Assembly: GCF_002744175.1 (NCBI RefSeq)
Contig: NZ_NKHF01000072.1
Coordinates: 1-64,000, forward strand
Source: Pseudoalteromonas piscicida
GTDB taxonomy: Bacteria > Pseudomonadota > Gammaproteobacteria > Enterobacterales > Alteromonadaceae
DNA: 64,000 nucleotides
Direction of reading: 5' to 3'
The notes below the pieces were generated by a model. The model searched no databases, was not told the DNA's origin, and saw only the letters and a program-made list of their open reading frames with translations. Positions 48,361 to 58,387 of the stretch are shown in pieces. A program made the position numbers and the translations under genes. The number at the start of each line of letters is the position of its first letter. The first letter of the stretch is position 1.

Positions 48361-49023
48361 ATGTCACGTGTTGTTGCAATAGTCGCTTTATTATTGAGTG
48401 GATGTAGTACCCCAACTTTGCATATCTTTGAGTCCGGTCTTGATGACGGTACGAGAGCCAAGTTAGTTCAAGCATTAGCAAAACGAGATATTCATTACCG
48501 CTTTACTGAACTACCCGTACCACAAGAATATGAGAATGCACGGCTCAATATTCCGCCGATGACTTCAGGTGATGATTGGCTGAGAGATATTGAATATGCG
48601 GTAAAAGAGATTGGCTTTAATAGGCTAACAGTTTCAGAGTTTAATATGGAAAGACACCGTTATACACCGAATAATGCTGGGCTGTATTTGGTGCAAAACA
48701 GAGTTGCTCAGACTCTGCCGGGTTTATTATTTGCTCATCAATGCCAAGATGATTCGATTCAGTTGCAACTGAAACCCAATGGTTATTGGCAGCAAGTGGG
48801 CACTCAGTATCAAGGGCGTTGGAATTACGAGAGTAGCTTCCTGACCTTAACTTGGCGTGAGAGACCAAATCAAGCTCCTTATCAACAAGTGTATGCCGAG
48901 CACGAGCATACAGTGCAAACATTGCAAGGACCCAAACCCGCAAAAACATTTACTAGACAGCAGCTTTTCGATAGGCCCGTGCCGGTATTTAACTGTGATT
49001 TACAAGTGATCTTTGCTGAGTGA
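48361..49023 (+). CDS. Lipoprotein of unknown function
   Basis: The ATG behind AAGGAAG gives a 220-residue lipoprotein precursor with lipobox LLSGC (Cys15). The mature part (TLHIFESGLDDGTRAKLVQALAKRDIHYRF) suggests an alpha-beta domain resembling an OmpA-related or sporulation-type periplasmic fold, but I cannot name a family. Its 3' end overlaps the convergent binding-protein gene by 24 bases. Confidence 0.65.
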   Translation: MSRVVAIVALLLSGCSTPTLHIFESGLDDGTRAKLVQALAKRDIHYRFTELPVPQEYENARLNIPPMTSGDDWLRDIEYAVKEIGFNRLTVSEFNMERHRYTPNNAGLYLVQNRVAQTLPGLLFAHQCQDDSIQLQLKPNGYWQQVGTQYQGRWNYESSFLTLTWRERPNQAPYQQVYAEHEHTVQTLQGPKPAKTFTRQQLFDRPVPVFNCDLQVIFAE

Positions 49024-50007
49024 GTTGACCACGTGCTGGGCACGTGAGACTTGCTGCAAACCGAGCTTTACCTGTTGCGTTGCAGGGGTAAATGGAGGAA
49101 GCACGGTTTGTGCGTGTTGAATTACTGGGTATTCATGAAGCAAATTAGCATACATGGACTGAGTACTTGGTTTTAATAAGAACTCAACAAATAGCAAGGC
49201 ATTTTGTGCATTGGGTGAGTGCTTTGCTATCGCGACAGTCGTTGTAGAGATTGCTGTTTTCCCCGAGTGCATTTTTAAATAGTGCACTTCTAATTGCTCG
49301 GCAAGTGCTTTATCACGCTTATTTTCTGAGTGTTGCATCATACTCCAATAATAGTGATTAGCTAACGCAAACTCACACTGGCCTTGTGCTAGGGAGCGCA
49401 GTTGATCTCTGTCTCCTCCTACAGGACGTTTTGCTAATAACGAGTTTGCCTTGTCGATCCATAAGAAATCCTCGCTATCAGACGAAGCGTATAGGCTAGA
49501 TGCTAACGTTAAGTTATAACTATGAGACCACTGGCGAATGCAAAATTTCCCATGGTAAAGCGCCTTATCTAAATCTGAAAAATACTCGGGTAGTGGTGTG
49601 GCAGTCCCTTTTTTTCGGAATAATGCTCGTGTCCTTATGGAGACACTAATCCAACGTTTATCATCATCTTTAAGTTCTAGGTCGACTTCTTGCCAGTTCT
49701 GAATTTTATCGATAGGACGTAATAGTGCTTTATAATCATGAAGCTGGATTAGATCGGAAGTAAGTAAAACATCGGCCTTTGAATTGGCTCCATCATTTTT
49801 GAGACGCTCAAGCAGCTGAGCCGATTTACCATTTACCAGGTTTACCGTGATCCCGGTTTCTTTTTCAAATGCCTGAAGAACGGGTTGAATTAATTCATAT
49901 TTTCTAAATGAATAGACATTGACCGCTGAGCTAGTTCGCTGCTGATCAGCCGCTTGACTAAAATGTACCCAAAACAGTAAAAAAAGGAAAAGTTTACTTT
50001 TATTCAT
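49000..50007 (-). CDS. Periplasmic iron-binding protein homologue (FbpA/FutA-like)
   Basis: The 335-residue precursor has a signal peptide ending near SQAAD. The mature protein follows the ferric-binding family: VNVYSFRKYELIQPVLQAFEKETGITVNLV, then LLTSDLIQLHD and a C-terminal lobe with NALLFVEFLLKPSTQ. Permease and ATPase genes are absent nearby. A Fur-like box lies just upstream, supporting a role in iron. Several tyrosines common as iron ligands are present (ANHYYWSMMQ). Confidence 0.8.
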   Translation of the reverse strand: MNKSKLFLFLLFWVHFSQAADQQRTSSAVNVYSFRKYELIQPVLQAFEKETGITVNLVNGKSAQLLERLKNDGANSKADVLLTSDLIQLHDYKALLRPIDKIQNWQEVDLELKDDDKRWISVSIRTRALFRKKGTATPLPEYFSDLDKALYHGKFCIRQWSHSYNLTLASSLYASSDSEDFLWIDKANSLLAKRPVGGDRDQLRSLAQGQCEFALANHYYWSMMQHSENKRDKALAEQLEVHYLKMHSGKTAISTTTVAIAKHSPNAQNALLFVEFLLKPSTQSMYANLLHEYPVIQHAQTVLPPFTPATQQVKLGLQQVSRAQHVVNSLSKDHL

Positions 50008-50010
50008 TGC

Positions 50011-50029
50011 AAATAAGAATTATTATCGA
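50011..50029. promoter_or_regulatory. Fur-box-like sequence between the iron-binding gene and the GGDEF-EAL gene
   Basis: On the minus strand the site reads GATAATAATTCTTATTTGC, matching the 19-bp Fur consensus at 13 positions by eye. It lies a few bases from the iron-binding protein start and about 30 bases from the divergent GGDEF-EAL start, so Fur could repress both when iron is plentiful. Confidence 0.5.
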
Positions 50030-50058
50030 ATGAGTTTAGCATACAATGTTTAGTAAAT

Positions 50059-52800
50059 ATGTCCAGACTTAAACAACACCTTGGCAGTGACAGCATGACA
50101 TCTAACGCAAAGCAAGTCGCCGTGCGTAGGGCTCCAGCTGTTGGTCTAGTGCTGCTACTCACTGTATTGTGCTATATAGGTGTCGTCGTGGATGCTTATT
50201 ATCAACAGCAGTTAAACCAGAAAAGGGCACAAGAGCTTTCGCGATTAGAGTACTTGCTTGATGGTAAACTTCAGCATGTTGCACATTTGCTGTACTCAAT
50301 AGATGCCTATCTAAATACCCATCAACATACTGACTTTTACGAAATTGCCTCGTCACAACTTAGTACGACCAATTTAGGCCTGAGCATGGAAACTTACGCG
50401 TTGGTTACCACTGCACAATTCTCTAAATTGGAGCAAATACAACGCGCAAAAGGATATTTTGATTTTAAAGTAAGGCAAGAGTCAGAAAGTGAGGCGGCAC
50501 AATGGCTGGTTGTTACCAACGCAGCGCCAGTCTATGAAGTTGGGCAAACGGTGGGTACTGGGCGAGCCGTCACCCAAGATATCTTTATCCAGCGTAGTGA
50601 AAATAACCTCACGACATTCGCTTGGCCAAGCCAAAATAAATTGAGCTTACTGATTGCACAACCCAACGAAAACGAGTTTAGGAGTATGCTTGGACTCAGC
50701 TTTGAGCTACCGGTACTACTTGATGCATTGTTTGGCCAGCTATATCAACAGCGTAAGCAACATTTGGTCGTTGTCTCTGAAGGAAAGCGCATTTACAGTT
50801 CTGACTGGCAGCAGCAATTTGGATTGGATGAATTACCCGCCAGTGCGCAGCACACCATGGATTTTTATGGCTTGTCCATCACCATGAAGCTTTTTGATGA
50901 AGCCCGTTTACATCCTAGTTGGCTGAATAACCACAAAATTTTAATTGGGCTGTTCTTAGTAGTATTTTCTATTTGTATCGTATTGGTGTGGTCGCAACTG
51001 AGACAGCTTAGAAATCGAAATAATACCATCAATAGCCTAGTGGTAGAGCGAACCAAGCGGTTAGAAATTACCAATCAAAGGCTGCAAATCGAATCGAATA
51101 AAAGGCTGGGGGCGTTGCAGCAACAGGTAGCTGCTGAGCGTAAATACAAAAGCTTGTTTATCAACAGTCACGAAGGCCTTTTTGTACTCGATAGCCATGG
51201 TTATATCGTCGACTCAAACCCTGCGTTTAATCGCTTACTTTTTGATGGTGAGATGCCACCGCCGGGGACTTGCTTCTCCTCATTAATCCAAGATCATGAA
51301 TATCGTGCCGAGTGGCAACAAATTGTGAGTACCAAGCAGGCACATCAAGAGGTAGAGTGGTTGGCTAAGTCAACGGCTGGTGAACACATTTGGTTGCGGC
51401 ATTCAGGCAATTGGTTACTTCAGCCAGATAGTTGTTTGTATGAAGGTCGCGTAACAGATGTTACCCAAGCAAAACTGTTTCAAGAACAATTAAGATATAA
51501 AGCACAGCACGACAGTTTAACGGACTTATTAAATCGTCAAAGCTTTATATCTAGAGTCGATAACGTGCGCAGTCACCATGATGCTCGTTACACTTTATTA
51601 TATATCGATTTAGATAGATTCAAGTTGATCAATGATACGCTCGGGCATCAAGCAGGTGATAAATTGCTGGTTGAATTTGCATCTAGAATGCGGCAACTAC
51701 TTAGTGGTTATGCTGATATTGCTCGGCTAGGGGGGGATGAGTTTGCGGTACTCATTCAGGATGAGCATTTGTATCAACCTGTTGAAGGCGTGCTAGAAGA
51801 TATTCTTGCGCGGATCCGGGCACCATTTTCGTTCAAAGAACACCTTCATAGTATTAGTGGCAGTGTTGGCGTTCGCCATTTCACTGTACCTTGCGTAAAT
51901 TACGATGCCGAAAAGCTGTTGCATGATGCAGATATTGCCATGTATGAAGCAAAAAAAAGAGGGAAAAATACCTACCATATATTTACCAATGCCATTGCTA
52001 GTGAGGCAGGGCGTAAGATCCAAGTAGAGCAAGCGCTTCACGCAATGGACCCAGCACAAGAATTAAGGCTTAACTTGCAACCAGTTTATTGTCAGCAAGG
52101 CAAAACACTTAAGGGCTTTGAGGCGTTGTTACGGTGGCACAGTCCCGTCTTAGGAGAGGTAAGTCCTGCTGAGTTTATCCCCATTGCTGAACAGTGCGCA
52201 AAGATAACTGAGTTAGGACGTTGGGTATTTGAACAGGCGCTTCGTTTTATTGTAGAAGTCGGAAATGAAGCCTTGTTCGTGGCCGTTAATATTTCTCCTT
52301 TACAGCTGCAGTCTCAAGCATTTGTTGATTGGCTGATCGCTAAGTGTGACGAAGCCGAGGTAGCTGTGAGTCAAATTAAGCTGGAGTTGACAGAGTCCGC
52401 GATGATGGCGGAGGAAAACATGCTTATTGCGCCATTAAATCAGCTTCACCAAGTTGGTTTTGGAATCTATATTGATGACTTCGGTACCGGCTATAGTAGT
52501 CTAGCTCGACTCAATCACCTCCCTGTTGATGGTGTCAAAATAGATAGAGCGTTTATGGCGGACATTGAGTATGGCGGAAAAGCGACGCAGCTTATCGAAG
52601 CAATTTGTGCCATCGCCAAAAGTTTTAATCTTGTAGTCACCGCAGAAGGGATAGAAACACGAGCTCAGCTCAGCACATTATCGCAACTATATTGTCATCA
52701 AACCCAAGGTTACTTCATGTCTAAACCATTGTCAGTCAAAGAGGCCAAACACTTGGCGATGCCGCAAAGGAAAGTTCATCAGCTTTTTGCATCGTGTTAA
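50059..52800 (+). CDS. Membrane-bound PAS-GGDEF-EAL c-di-GMP enzyme
   Basis: The 913-residue product has a membrane helix (about 28-45), a periplasmic CHASE-like sensor (about 50-290), a second helix (about 295-315), a coiled coil and a PAS domain (about 365-480). The GGDEF domain has intact GGDEF at 558-562. The EAL domain starts with EALLRW at 688-693 and has DDFGTGYSSLARL and AEGIET. Both catalytic sites look active, so it may make or break c-di-GMP. An ATG at 50095 is an alternative start. A Fur-like box lies upstream. Confidence 0.9.
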   Translation: MSRLKQHLGSDSMTSNAKQVAVRRAPAVGLVLLLTVLCYIGVVVDAYYQQQLNQKRAQELSRLEYLLDGKLQHVAHLLYSIDAYLNTHQHTDFYEIASSQLSTTNLGLSMETYALVTTAQFSKLEQIQRAKGYFDFKVRQESESEAAQWLVVTNAAPVYEVGQTVGTGRAVTQDIFIQRSENNLTTFAWPSQNKLSLLIAQPNENEFRSMLGLSFELPVLLDALFGQLYQQRKQHLVVVSEGKRIYSSDWQQQFGLDELPASAQHTMDFYGLSITMKLFDEARLHPSWLNNHKILIGLFLVVFSICIVLVWSQLRQLRNRNNTINSLVVERTKRLEITNQRLQIESNKRLGALQQQVAAERKYKSLFINSHEGLFVLDSHGYIVDSNPAFNRLLFDGEMPPPGTCFSSLIQDHEYRAEWQQIVSTKQAHQEVEWLAKSTAGEHIWLRHSGNWLLQPDSCLYEGRVTDVTQAKLFQEQLRYKAQHDSLTDLLNRQSFISRVDNVRSHHDARYTLLYIDLDRFKLINDTLGHQAGDKLLVEFASRMRQLLSGYADIARLGGDEFAVLIQDEHLYQPVEGVLEDILARIRAPFSFKEHLHSISGSVGVRHFTVPCVNYDAEKLLHDADIAMYEAKKRGKNTYHIFTNAIASEAGRKIQVEQALHAMDPAQELRLNLQPVYCQQGKTLKGFEALLRWHSPVLGEVSPAEFIPIAEQCAKITELGRWVFEQALRFIVEVGNEALFVAVNISPLQLQSQAFVDWLIAKCDEAEVAVSQIKLELTESAMMAEENMLIAPLNQLHQVGFGIYIDDFGTGYSSLARLNHLPVDGVKIDRAFMADIEYGGKATQLIEAICAIAKSFNLVVTAEGIETRAQLSTLSQLYCHQTQGYFMSKPLSVKEAKHLAMPQRKVHQLFASC

Positions 52801-52975
52801 TTGGCTGAGCTTTGGTTAATGAATGCCTTTCTAGCAGCTTTTTTTAGCTCACTTCTTATCCAAATCTCTGATTAGTTAAGTTGTAGTTCTGTGTATCAAA
52901 TAAATTTGAAAATTCCTATTGACCTTAACATGGGTTGAGGTTTTAACCTGACTTTATCAACTTTAGGAGTCAATC

Positions 52976-53805
52976 ATGGAATTAGAAGCGAATATTAACC
53001 AGTACCTTAACAGTTTATCCTTGCAGCATCTTGCAGGTATTGAGTTGGTCACCGAGTTACAACAAAAACACCTTGCACACTACGCGTTCTCCAGTATTAA
53101 TGCCATGTATGGAGAGCGCTTGTTACTTGACCCACAACCACTATTTGAACGTTTAGTGGATCATAAACAAGGTGGTTACTGTTTTGAGCATAACAAGGTT
53201 TTATTTTTAGCGCTGCAACAGCTTGGTTTTAGTGTGAGGCCCGTGTTGGCGAGAGTTATGCTCAATGGTAATCCTGCGAATCCACGCTCGCATCGAATGA
53301 CTGTGTTGCAGCTTGATGGCGAGCAGTATCTGGTGGATGCTGGTTTTGGAGTGAAGTCTCCTCGCCTTCCGTTAAATATTAATCAGGCTTTAACTATTCA
53401 GGGTCGCCAGACCTATCAAGTGCAAACTGCAGAAAACACAGTCAAAGTGACTTTGCTAGAAGAGGGAGAAGCACCATTAACTTTGTACCATGTCGATCTT
53501 GCTGAGGTATTTGAGTCCGATTGTGAAGTTGCACACTTTTATTCTCATCAGCATCCGGATGCGCATTCGTAAACAATTTAGTGGTTTCTCGCATTACAGA
53601 TTGTCATCGCTACCTGTTGCGTAATCAGCGTTATTTTGAGTGGCATGAATGCGATGGCAGTGTGACTGAACAGGAAATTGAGAGCTTTGCGCAGTTGGAA
53701 CAACTGGTGAGAGAAACGTTTTTACTTGATACCCCACAAGATATACTGAAAAGTGTATATGACAAGGTACTAACGCGTGCCGCAAATAAACCAGTCGACC
53801 GTTAA
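52976..53805 (+). pseudogene. Arylamine N-acetyltransferase gene with a frameshift
   Basis: The first 198 codons encode a normal NAT start with the full Cys-His-Asp triad: C69 in GGYCFEHN, H106 in RSHRMTVLQ and D121 in VDAGFG. The frame then stops after HPDAHS. The conserved continuation FVNNLVVSRITD runs on in another frame from about 53566 to 53805 (LLRNQRYFEWHE, then a helical C terminus). A single missing base near 53563-53565 (CCA read as CA) would join them into a protein of about 276 residues, the usual NAT length. It is either a recent mutation or a sequencing error. Confidence 0.8.
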
Positions 53806-53831
53806 CGCGACTGGTTTATGCTTATCTTGAA

Positions 53832-54602
53832 CTAATCTGCTAATCTTGAAACCACAAAATATGGGTTAAGATAATCGGCTTTTTGGTTGTAGCGTAAGGG
53901 CTCACCATTTACTTGACTCACCTTTGCACCTGCAATGCTCGCTACGGCATGTCCCGCTCCAGTGTCCCACTCTGATGTTGGACCAAGGCGCGGGTAAACA
54001 TCGGCTTTACCTTCAGCGACCAGACACAGTTTAAGAGAGCTGCCTTTTGGCACCATATCTACTTGCTCAAAACGTGTGAGGTATTCAGCCAGATCTGGTG
54101 ATGGGTGTGAGCGCGACCCCACAACTTTAATCATACCTTGATTCGGCTTGGTTGTTACTTTTAGTTCAATCCGCGCTTCGCCAGTTTGTTTGAAGGCGCC
54201 AATGCTCTTTTCAGCAAGGTAGCTTTCATTGAGTGCCGGTGCATGAACAACACCGAGAATGGGTTCACCATTGTGGATCAGTGCAATATTGACGGTGAAT
54301 TCGCCATTTTTCTTGATGAACTCTTTGGTGCCGTCGATTGGATCGACAAGCCAATATTCCTGCCACTGTTGACGCGATTCCCACTCAATATCCGCGCTTT
54401 CTTCACTCAAAATAGGGAGATCTGGTGTCAGGGCTTTTAGACCTGCAACAATAATTTTATGTGCAGCGAGATCTGCCTCCGTAACAGGGCTTTCATCTTC
54501 TTTATATTCGACAGTAAAGTCCTTGGCATAAATCTCCATAATCGCTTCACCAGCGCGAATACTCAGATTTAATACTTCTTCCAGCAGATCCGTATGATTC
54601 AT
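53832..54602 (-). CDS. cysQ: 3'(2'),5'-bisphosphate nucleotidase CysQ
   Basis: The 256-residue magnesium phosphatase converts PAP to AMP, removing the inhibitory product of PAPS reduction. It has the inositol-monophosphatase family motifs EESADIEWE, WLVDPIDGTKEF and SEWDTGAGHAVASIAGA. It is the last gene of the cysG-D-N-transporter-C-Q cluster, three bases after cysC. GTAAG precedes the ATG. Confidence 0.94.
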   Translation of the reverse strand: MNHTDLLEEVLNLSIRAGEAIMEIYAKDFTVEYKEDESPVTEADLAAHKIIVAGLKALTPDLPILSEESADIEWESRQQWQEYWLVDPIDGTKEFIKKNGEFTVNIALIHNGEPILGVVHAPALNESYLAEKSIGAFKQTGEARIELKVTTKPNQGMIKVVGSRSHPSPDLAEYLTRFEQVDMVPKGSSLKLCLVAEGKADVYPRLGPTSEWDTGAGHAVASIAGAKVSQVNGEPLRYNQKADYLNPYFVVSRLAD

Positions 54603-54605
54603 GAC

Positions 54606-55202
54606 TTACCCTATGATATTTTTTGACTCTAGATAGTTTATTAGCTGCTGGACAGACTCTGCCAGCGACTGCTCAGCAGTATTTAAACATATTTCTGGAT
54701 TAATAGGGGGCTCATAAGTCGAATCTATGCCAGTAAAATGTTTTATTTCTCCTGCTCGGGCTTTTTTGTACAGGCCTTTGGGATCTCGCTGCTCACAAAC
54801 TTCCAATGGCGTATCTAAATACACTTCAATAAATTCATCGCTTTGTACCAGTGAGCGAACCATATCTCGCTCTGCCTGAAATGGGGAAATAAAGGCGGTG
54901 AGCACCATCAGTCCTGCATCCACCATGAGTTTACTCAATTCACCCACACGGCGGATATTCTCGACTCTGTCCTCATCACTAAAGCCCAAATCTTTACATA
55001 ACCCATGACGGACATTATCGCCATCGAGTAGGTAAGTATGAATGCCTTGTTCTTGCAGGGCATGTTCCAGCGCATTAGCCACAGTACTTTTCCCGGAGCC
55101 AGAAAAACCAGTAAACCACAGTATGCAAGGCTTATGACCCTTCAATTTGCTACGCTGGGTTTTATCTACGGCATAATTATGCCAAACAATATTTTCGTCC
55201 AT
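54606..55202 (-). CDS. cysC: Adenylylsulfate (APS) kinase
   Basis: The 198-residue kinase phosphorylates APS to PAPS. The P-loop GFSGSGKST is at residues 32-40, and the substrate region [16 protein letters not shown] and [10 protein letters not shown] follow. Length and motifs match the stand-alone bacterial enzyme. It lies between the sulfate transporter and cysQ and links sulfate activation to CysH. Confidence 0.96.
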   Translation of the reverse strand: MDENIVWHNYAVDKTQRSKLKGHKPCILWFTGFSGSGKSTVANALEHALQEQGIHTYLLDGDNVRHGLCKDLGFSDEDRVENIRRVGELSKLMVDAGLMVLTAFISPFQAERDMVRSLVQSDEFIEVYLDTPLEVCEQRDPKGLYKKARAGEIKHFTGIDSTYEPPINPEICLNTAEQSLAESVQQLINYLESKNIIG

Positions 55203-55213
55203 ATTCAGCTCTA

Positions 55214-56935
55214 TTAAAATGGAAATACAAATGGGATCACAGTCAGCACCGTCGCTGAATAAATCAGCGATAAAGGCAGCCCCATAGTGACGTAATCACG
55301 AATACGATAGTTGCCTGCGCTATACACCATTAAGTTAGTCTGATAACCAAAAGGTGAAATAAAGCTCGCCGATGCGCCAAATGCGACAGCCATCACAAAG
55401 GGTAATGGGTTGACACCAAACCCGCTGGCCAGTGCATAGGCAACCGGAAAGGAAAGCGCTGCAGCGGCGTTGTTGGTAATGAGCTCGGTGAATATCACAG
55501 TCATGACGAAAATCGCAATAAATGCACCATAAGGGCCGAAGTCTCCGAGTAGCCACAATAGGCTGGAAGAAATTTCAGTTGCCAGTCCGGTTTCTATCAT
55601 TAATTTTGCCAACCCAATGGCGCTGCCTACAATGGCAACCAGCTCAATAGGAAAACGGCGTTTCATCTCCGGTACTTTAATTGTGCCAAGTAGCACCAAT
55701 GCACCAAGTAGCACAATTAACCCCTTCACCAAAGGTACAACACCAAAAATACTCAGGCCTACCACGGTCGCAAAGCTCGCAAGCACGGTATTAGACTTAG
55801 TTGTGGATAAATGTGTTTGTAAATCAAGGCCAGAGATATAAACAAACTCACGCTTTAAGTTGGGTAGCGCGTAGAAGTCACTGCTAGGGGCGAGGATTAG
55901 CGAGTCTCCAGCTTGTAATTCCACTTGACCAATTCCACCTTGAAGGCGGTCGTGACCTCGGCGGATCGCGATAATAGCCGCGTGAAACTGTTCTCTAAAA
56001 CGGATTTCTTTGATGGTTTTCCCTAAGAATCGTGACGACTGACTGACCACAACTTCTACCAGATGCTCGACATCTTTTTCATGTTTGTCATGAACGATTT
56101 TGAGACCGTCGAAACGCTGCAGCAGCGGTACTGAATTAATATCGCCGACAAATAGCAGTACGTCATCAGCGAGAATCTCCTGCTGCGGAGTAACAGCACA
56201 GATGCGTCGCTCTCCGCGAATAATTTCTGCTAGGAATAAGTCCTTGAGATCGCGTAGGCCATTTTCTTCAACGGTACGGCCAACCAGTTTGGAGCTCGGC
56301 TCTACACGGCCTTCCAGATAAAATGGCACGACCTCATCATCATTTTTACCATTATCAGGTAAGTATTTAAGCATGACAGTGATGGTCAATAAACCAACCG
56401 CTAGAACGGCCAACCCGACCAAAGTAAAATCGAAGAAACCTAGCGGCGCCATGCCTGCTTCTACGGCAAAGCCGTTGACAATAAGATTGGTTGATGTGCC
56501 GATAAGTGTCAGTGTACCGCCTAAGATAGCTGTATACGAAAGTGGTAATAAGAGCTTTGAAGGAGCATGGGTTTTGCTCTCTTTCACCGTCGTGATCAAT
56601 GAGGCAACTACCGCAGTATTGTTGGTAAAAGAAGACAAAAATGCGGTGGATAATCCTAGTTTAATAACGGCTTTTGCTAGACTCCCTTGTGCCATCGAAT
56701 GCGCTAGCTTTTTAACCAGCGCGGTTTTTTCAATTGCAATAGATACTAAAATTAGTAGCACAAGCGTGATCAAAGAAGGATTAGCATAGTTTGCTAGCAT
56801 TGACTCTAAATCAATGAGACCAGTCAAGTAACTCGTCGCAATAGCACCAGTGAACAGCCACGCAGCGTTAATGCGTGTGGCAAAAAGACACACGACTAAC
56901 GCCAGCATAATGCCTGTTAAAATGACTTGTTCCAT
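55214..56935 (-). CDS. SLC13-type sulfate carrier with two RCK_C (TrkA_C) domains
   Basis: The 573-residue membrane protein has about 11 helices in two halves around a cytoplasmic insert at about 205-375. The insert has two TrkA_C-like units ([17 protein letters not shown] and [21 protein letters not shown]). The transport halves carry [10 protein letters not shown] and [16 protein letters not shown] with the repeated SNT/TNNAA-type motifs of sodium or proton-coupled anion carriers. Its place between cysN and cysC makes sulfate the probable substrate; no cysPTWA is in the window. Confidence 0.85.
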   Translation of the reverse strand: MEQVILTGIMLALVVCLFATRINAAWLFTGAIATSYLTGLIDLESMLANYANPSLITLVLLILVSIAIEKTALVKKLAHSMAQGSLAKAVIKLGLSTAFLSSFTNNTAVVASLITTVKESKTHAPSKLLLPLSYTAILGGTLTLIGTSTNLIVNGFAVEAGMAPLGFFDFTLVGLAVLAVGLLTITVMLKYLPDNGKNDDEVVPFYLEGRVEPSSKLVGRTVEENGLRDLKDLFLAEIIRGERRICAVTPQQEILADDVLLFVGDINSVPLLQRFDGLKIVHDKHEKDVEHLVEVVVSQSSRFLGKTIKEIRFREQFHAAIIAIRRGHDRLQGGIGQVELQAGDSLILAPSSDFYALPNLKREFVYISGLDLQTHLSTTKSNTVLASFATVVGLSIFGVVPLVKGLIVLLGALVLLGTIKVPEMKRRFPIELVAIVGSAIGLAKLMIETGLATEISSSLLWLLGDFGPYGAFIAIFVMTVIFTELITNNAAAALSFPVAYALASGFGVNPLPFVMAVAFGASASFISPFGYQTNLMVYSAGNYRIRDYVTMGLPLSLIYSATVLTVIPFVFPF

Positions 56936-56971
56936 AATGACGTCATACCTCGACTAACAGGCTAAGGTGCA

Positions 56972-58387
56972 TTATTTTAACTTCGAAATATCAAGCGCTT
57001 GCCAATGAGGGAAATGCTTGCGAACTAATGCATTAAATTCAATCTCAAAGTCACTAAACTGACTTGAGGATGTGGATGTAGCAGCTTGGACTGTTTCTAT
57101 CATACCCGCACCTATGGTTAGGTTCGATAGGCGGTCTATCAAAATAAACGACCCCGTCTCACGGTTATTTAAATAGGCGTCCGCAACGACATTTTCAGTT
57201 AACTCGATAGTCACGATAGCAATTTCATTGAGCTCCAGTGTATCTGCTTGCCCGTGCTCTAGCGTATTAACGTCAATGGTGTGATCAATACTCGTCACGA
57301 TTGCAGCGACTTTCTTACTGCCTAACTTAAGGTTATAACTTTTACCCAATTGCAGTGGCGTTTCGTGCATCCATACCAGCTTAGCGCTGATCTGGTTGCT
57401 TACTTGTGCTGCCGATTCTGCAGGCACAATCACATCGCCCCGGCTTACGTCCACTTCGTCAGCTAATGTAATGGTAAATGCTTGCCCTGTTTCTGCTTGA
57501 GTTAAATTACCGTCAAAAGTGACCAGCTCTTTAATCGTTGAAGTTTTACCTGATGGCAATACTTTAACGGCTTGACCTAGGTGTAAACTGCCAGAGGTAA
57601 GCGTGCCTTGGAAACCGCGAAAATCTAGGTTTGGACGCACTACGTACTGGACAGGGAAACGCGCTTCAAACTCGTGGTTTGGCTCCGCTGCTGGCGAATC
57701 CTCGAGTAACTCAAGTAACGGCTTATCTTTATAATAAGGCGTTTTTTCCGAGCGATTAACGACATTGTCACCTTTGAGTGCCGACATGGGTACAAAGCGA
57801 ATGTCACGCACATTCAGCTGCTCAGCAAACTTTAAGTAATCGGCTTTAATACGTTCAAACACGGCTTCGTCAAAGTCGACAATATCCATTTTGTTTATCG
57901 CCACGACAAATTGTTTGATACCCAACGAGTCACAGATAAAGCTATGGCGTTTAGTTTGTACTTGTACACCATAACGCGCATCAACGAGAATGATTGCGAG
58001 GTCACTGGTTGATGCACCGGTTACCATGTTACGAGTGTACTGCTCATGTCCTGGCGTATCGGCAATGATAAATTTACGCTTGGCTGTTGAGAAATAACGG
58101 TAAGCCACATCAATGGTTATACCTTGCTCGCGCTCAGCTTGTAGACCATCAACCAATAAGGCGAGATCTAGATCTTCCCCAGCATTCCCAACTTTTTCAT
58201 TGTCTTTGTGTAGGGCGGCTAGCTGATCTTCATAAATTTGGTGGCTATCGTGCAGTAGACGGCCGATGAGCGTAGACTTGCCATCGTCAACACTGCCACA
58301 AGTCATCATACGTAATAAGCTCTTGTCCTGCTGACGAGCCAAATAGGTTTCAATGCCTAATTCTTTAACTTCATTTGCCGTTGACAT
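56972..58387 (-). CDS. cysN: Sulfate adenylyltransferase GTPase subunit
   Basis: The 471-residue GTPase drives formation of APS by CysD. G motifs are GSVDDGKS (31-38), DTPGHEQYTRN and NKMD, with translation-factor-like beta barrels following. There is no C-terminal APS kinase fusion, consistent with a separate cysC. The ATG overlaps the cysD stop by one base (TAATG), so the two subunits are coupled. Confidence 0.96.
   Translation of the reverse strand: MSTANEVKELGIETYLARQQDKSLLRMMTCGSVDDGKSTLIGRLLHDSHQIYEDQLAALHKDNEKVGNAGEDLDLALLVDGLQAEREQGITIDVAYRYFSTAKRKFIIADTPGHEQYTRNMVTGASTSDLAIILVDARYGVQVQTKRHSFICDSLGIKQFVVAINKMDIVDFDEAVFERIKADYLKFAEQLNVRDIRFVPMSALKGDNVVNRSEKTPYYKDKPLLELLEDSPAAEPNHEFEARFPVQYVVRPNLDFRGFQGTLTSGSLHLGQAVKVLPSGKTSTIKELVTFDGNLTQAETGQAFTITLADEVDVSRGDVIVPAESAAQVSNQISAKLVWMHETPLQLGKSYNLKLGSKKVAAIVTSIDHTIDVNTLEHGQADTLELNEIAIVTIELTENVVADAYLNNRETGSFILIDRLSNLTIGAGMIETVQAATSTSSSQFSDFEIEFNALVRKHFPHWQALDISKLK

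Noticed and set aside
53540..53600. Programmed frameshifting in the N-acetyltransferase gene
   Set aside because: There is no slippery heptamer or downstream structure at the break, and the family is not known to use it. A simple deletion is more likely.
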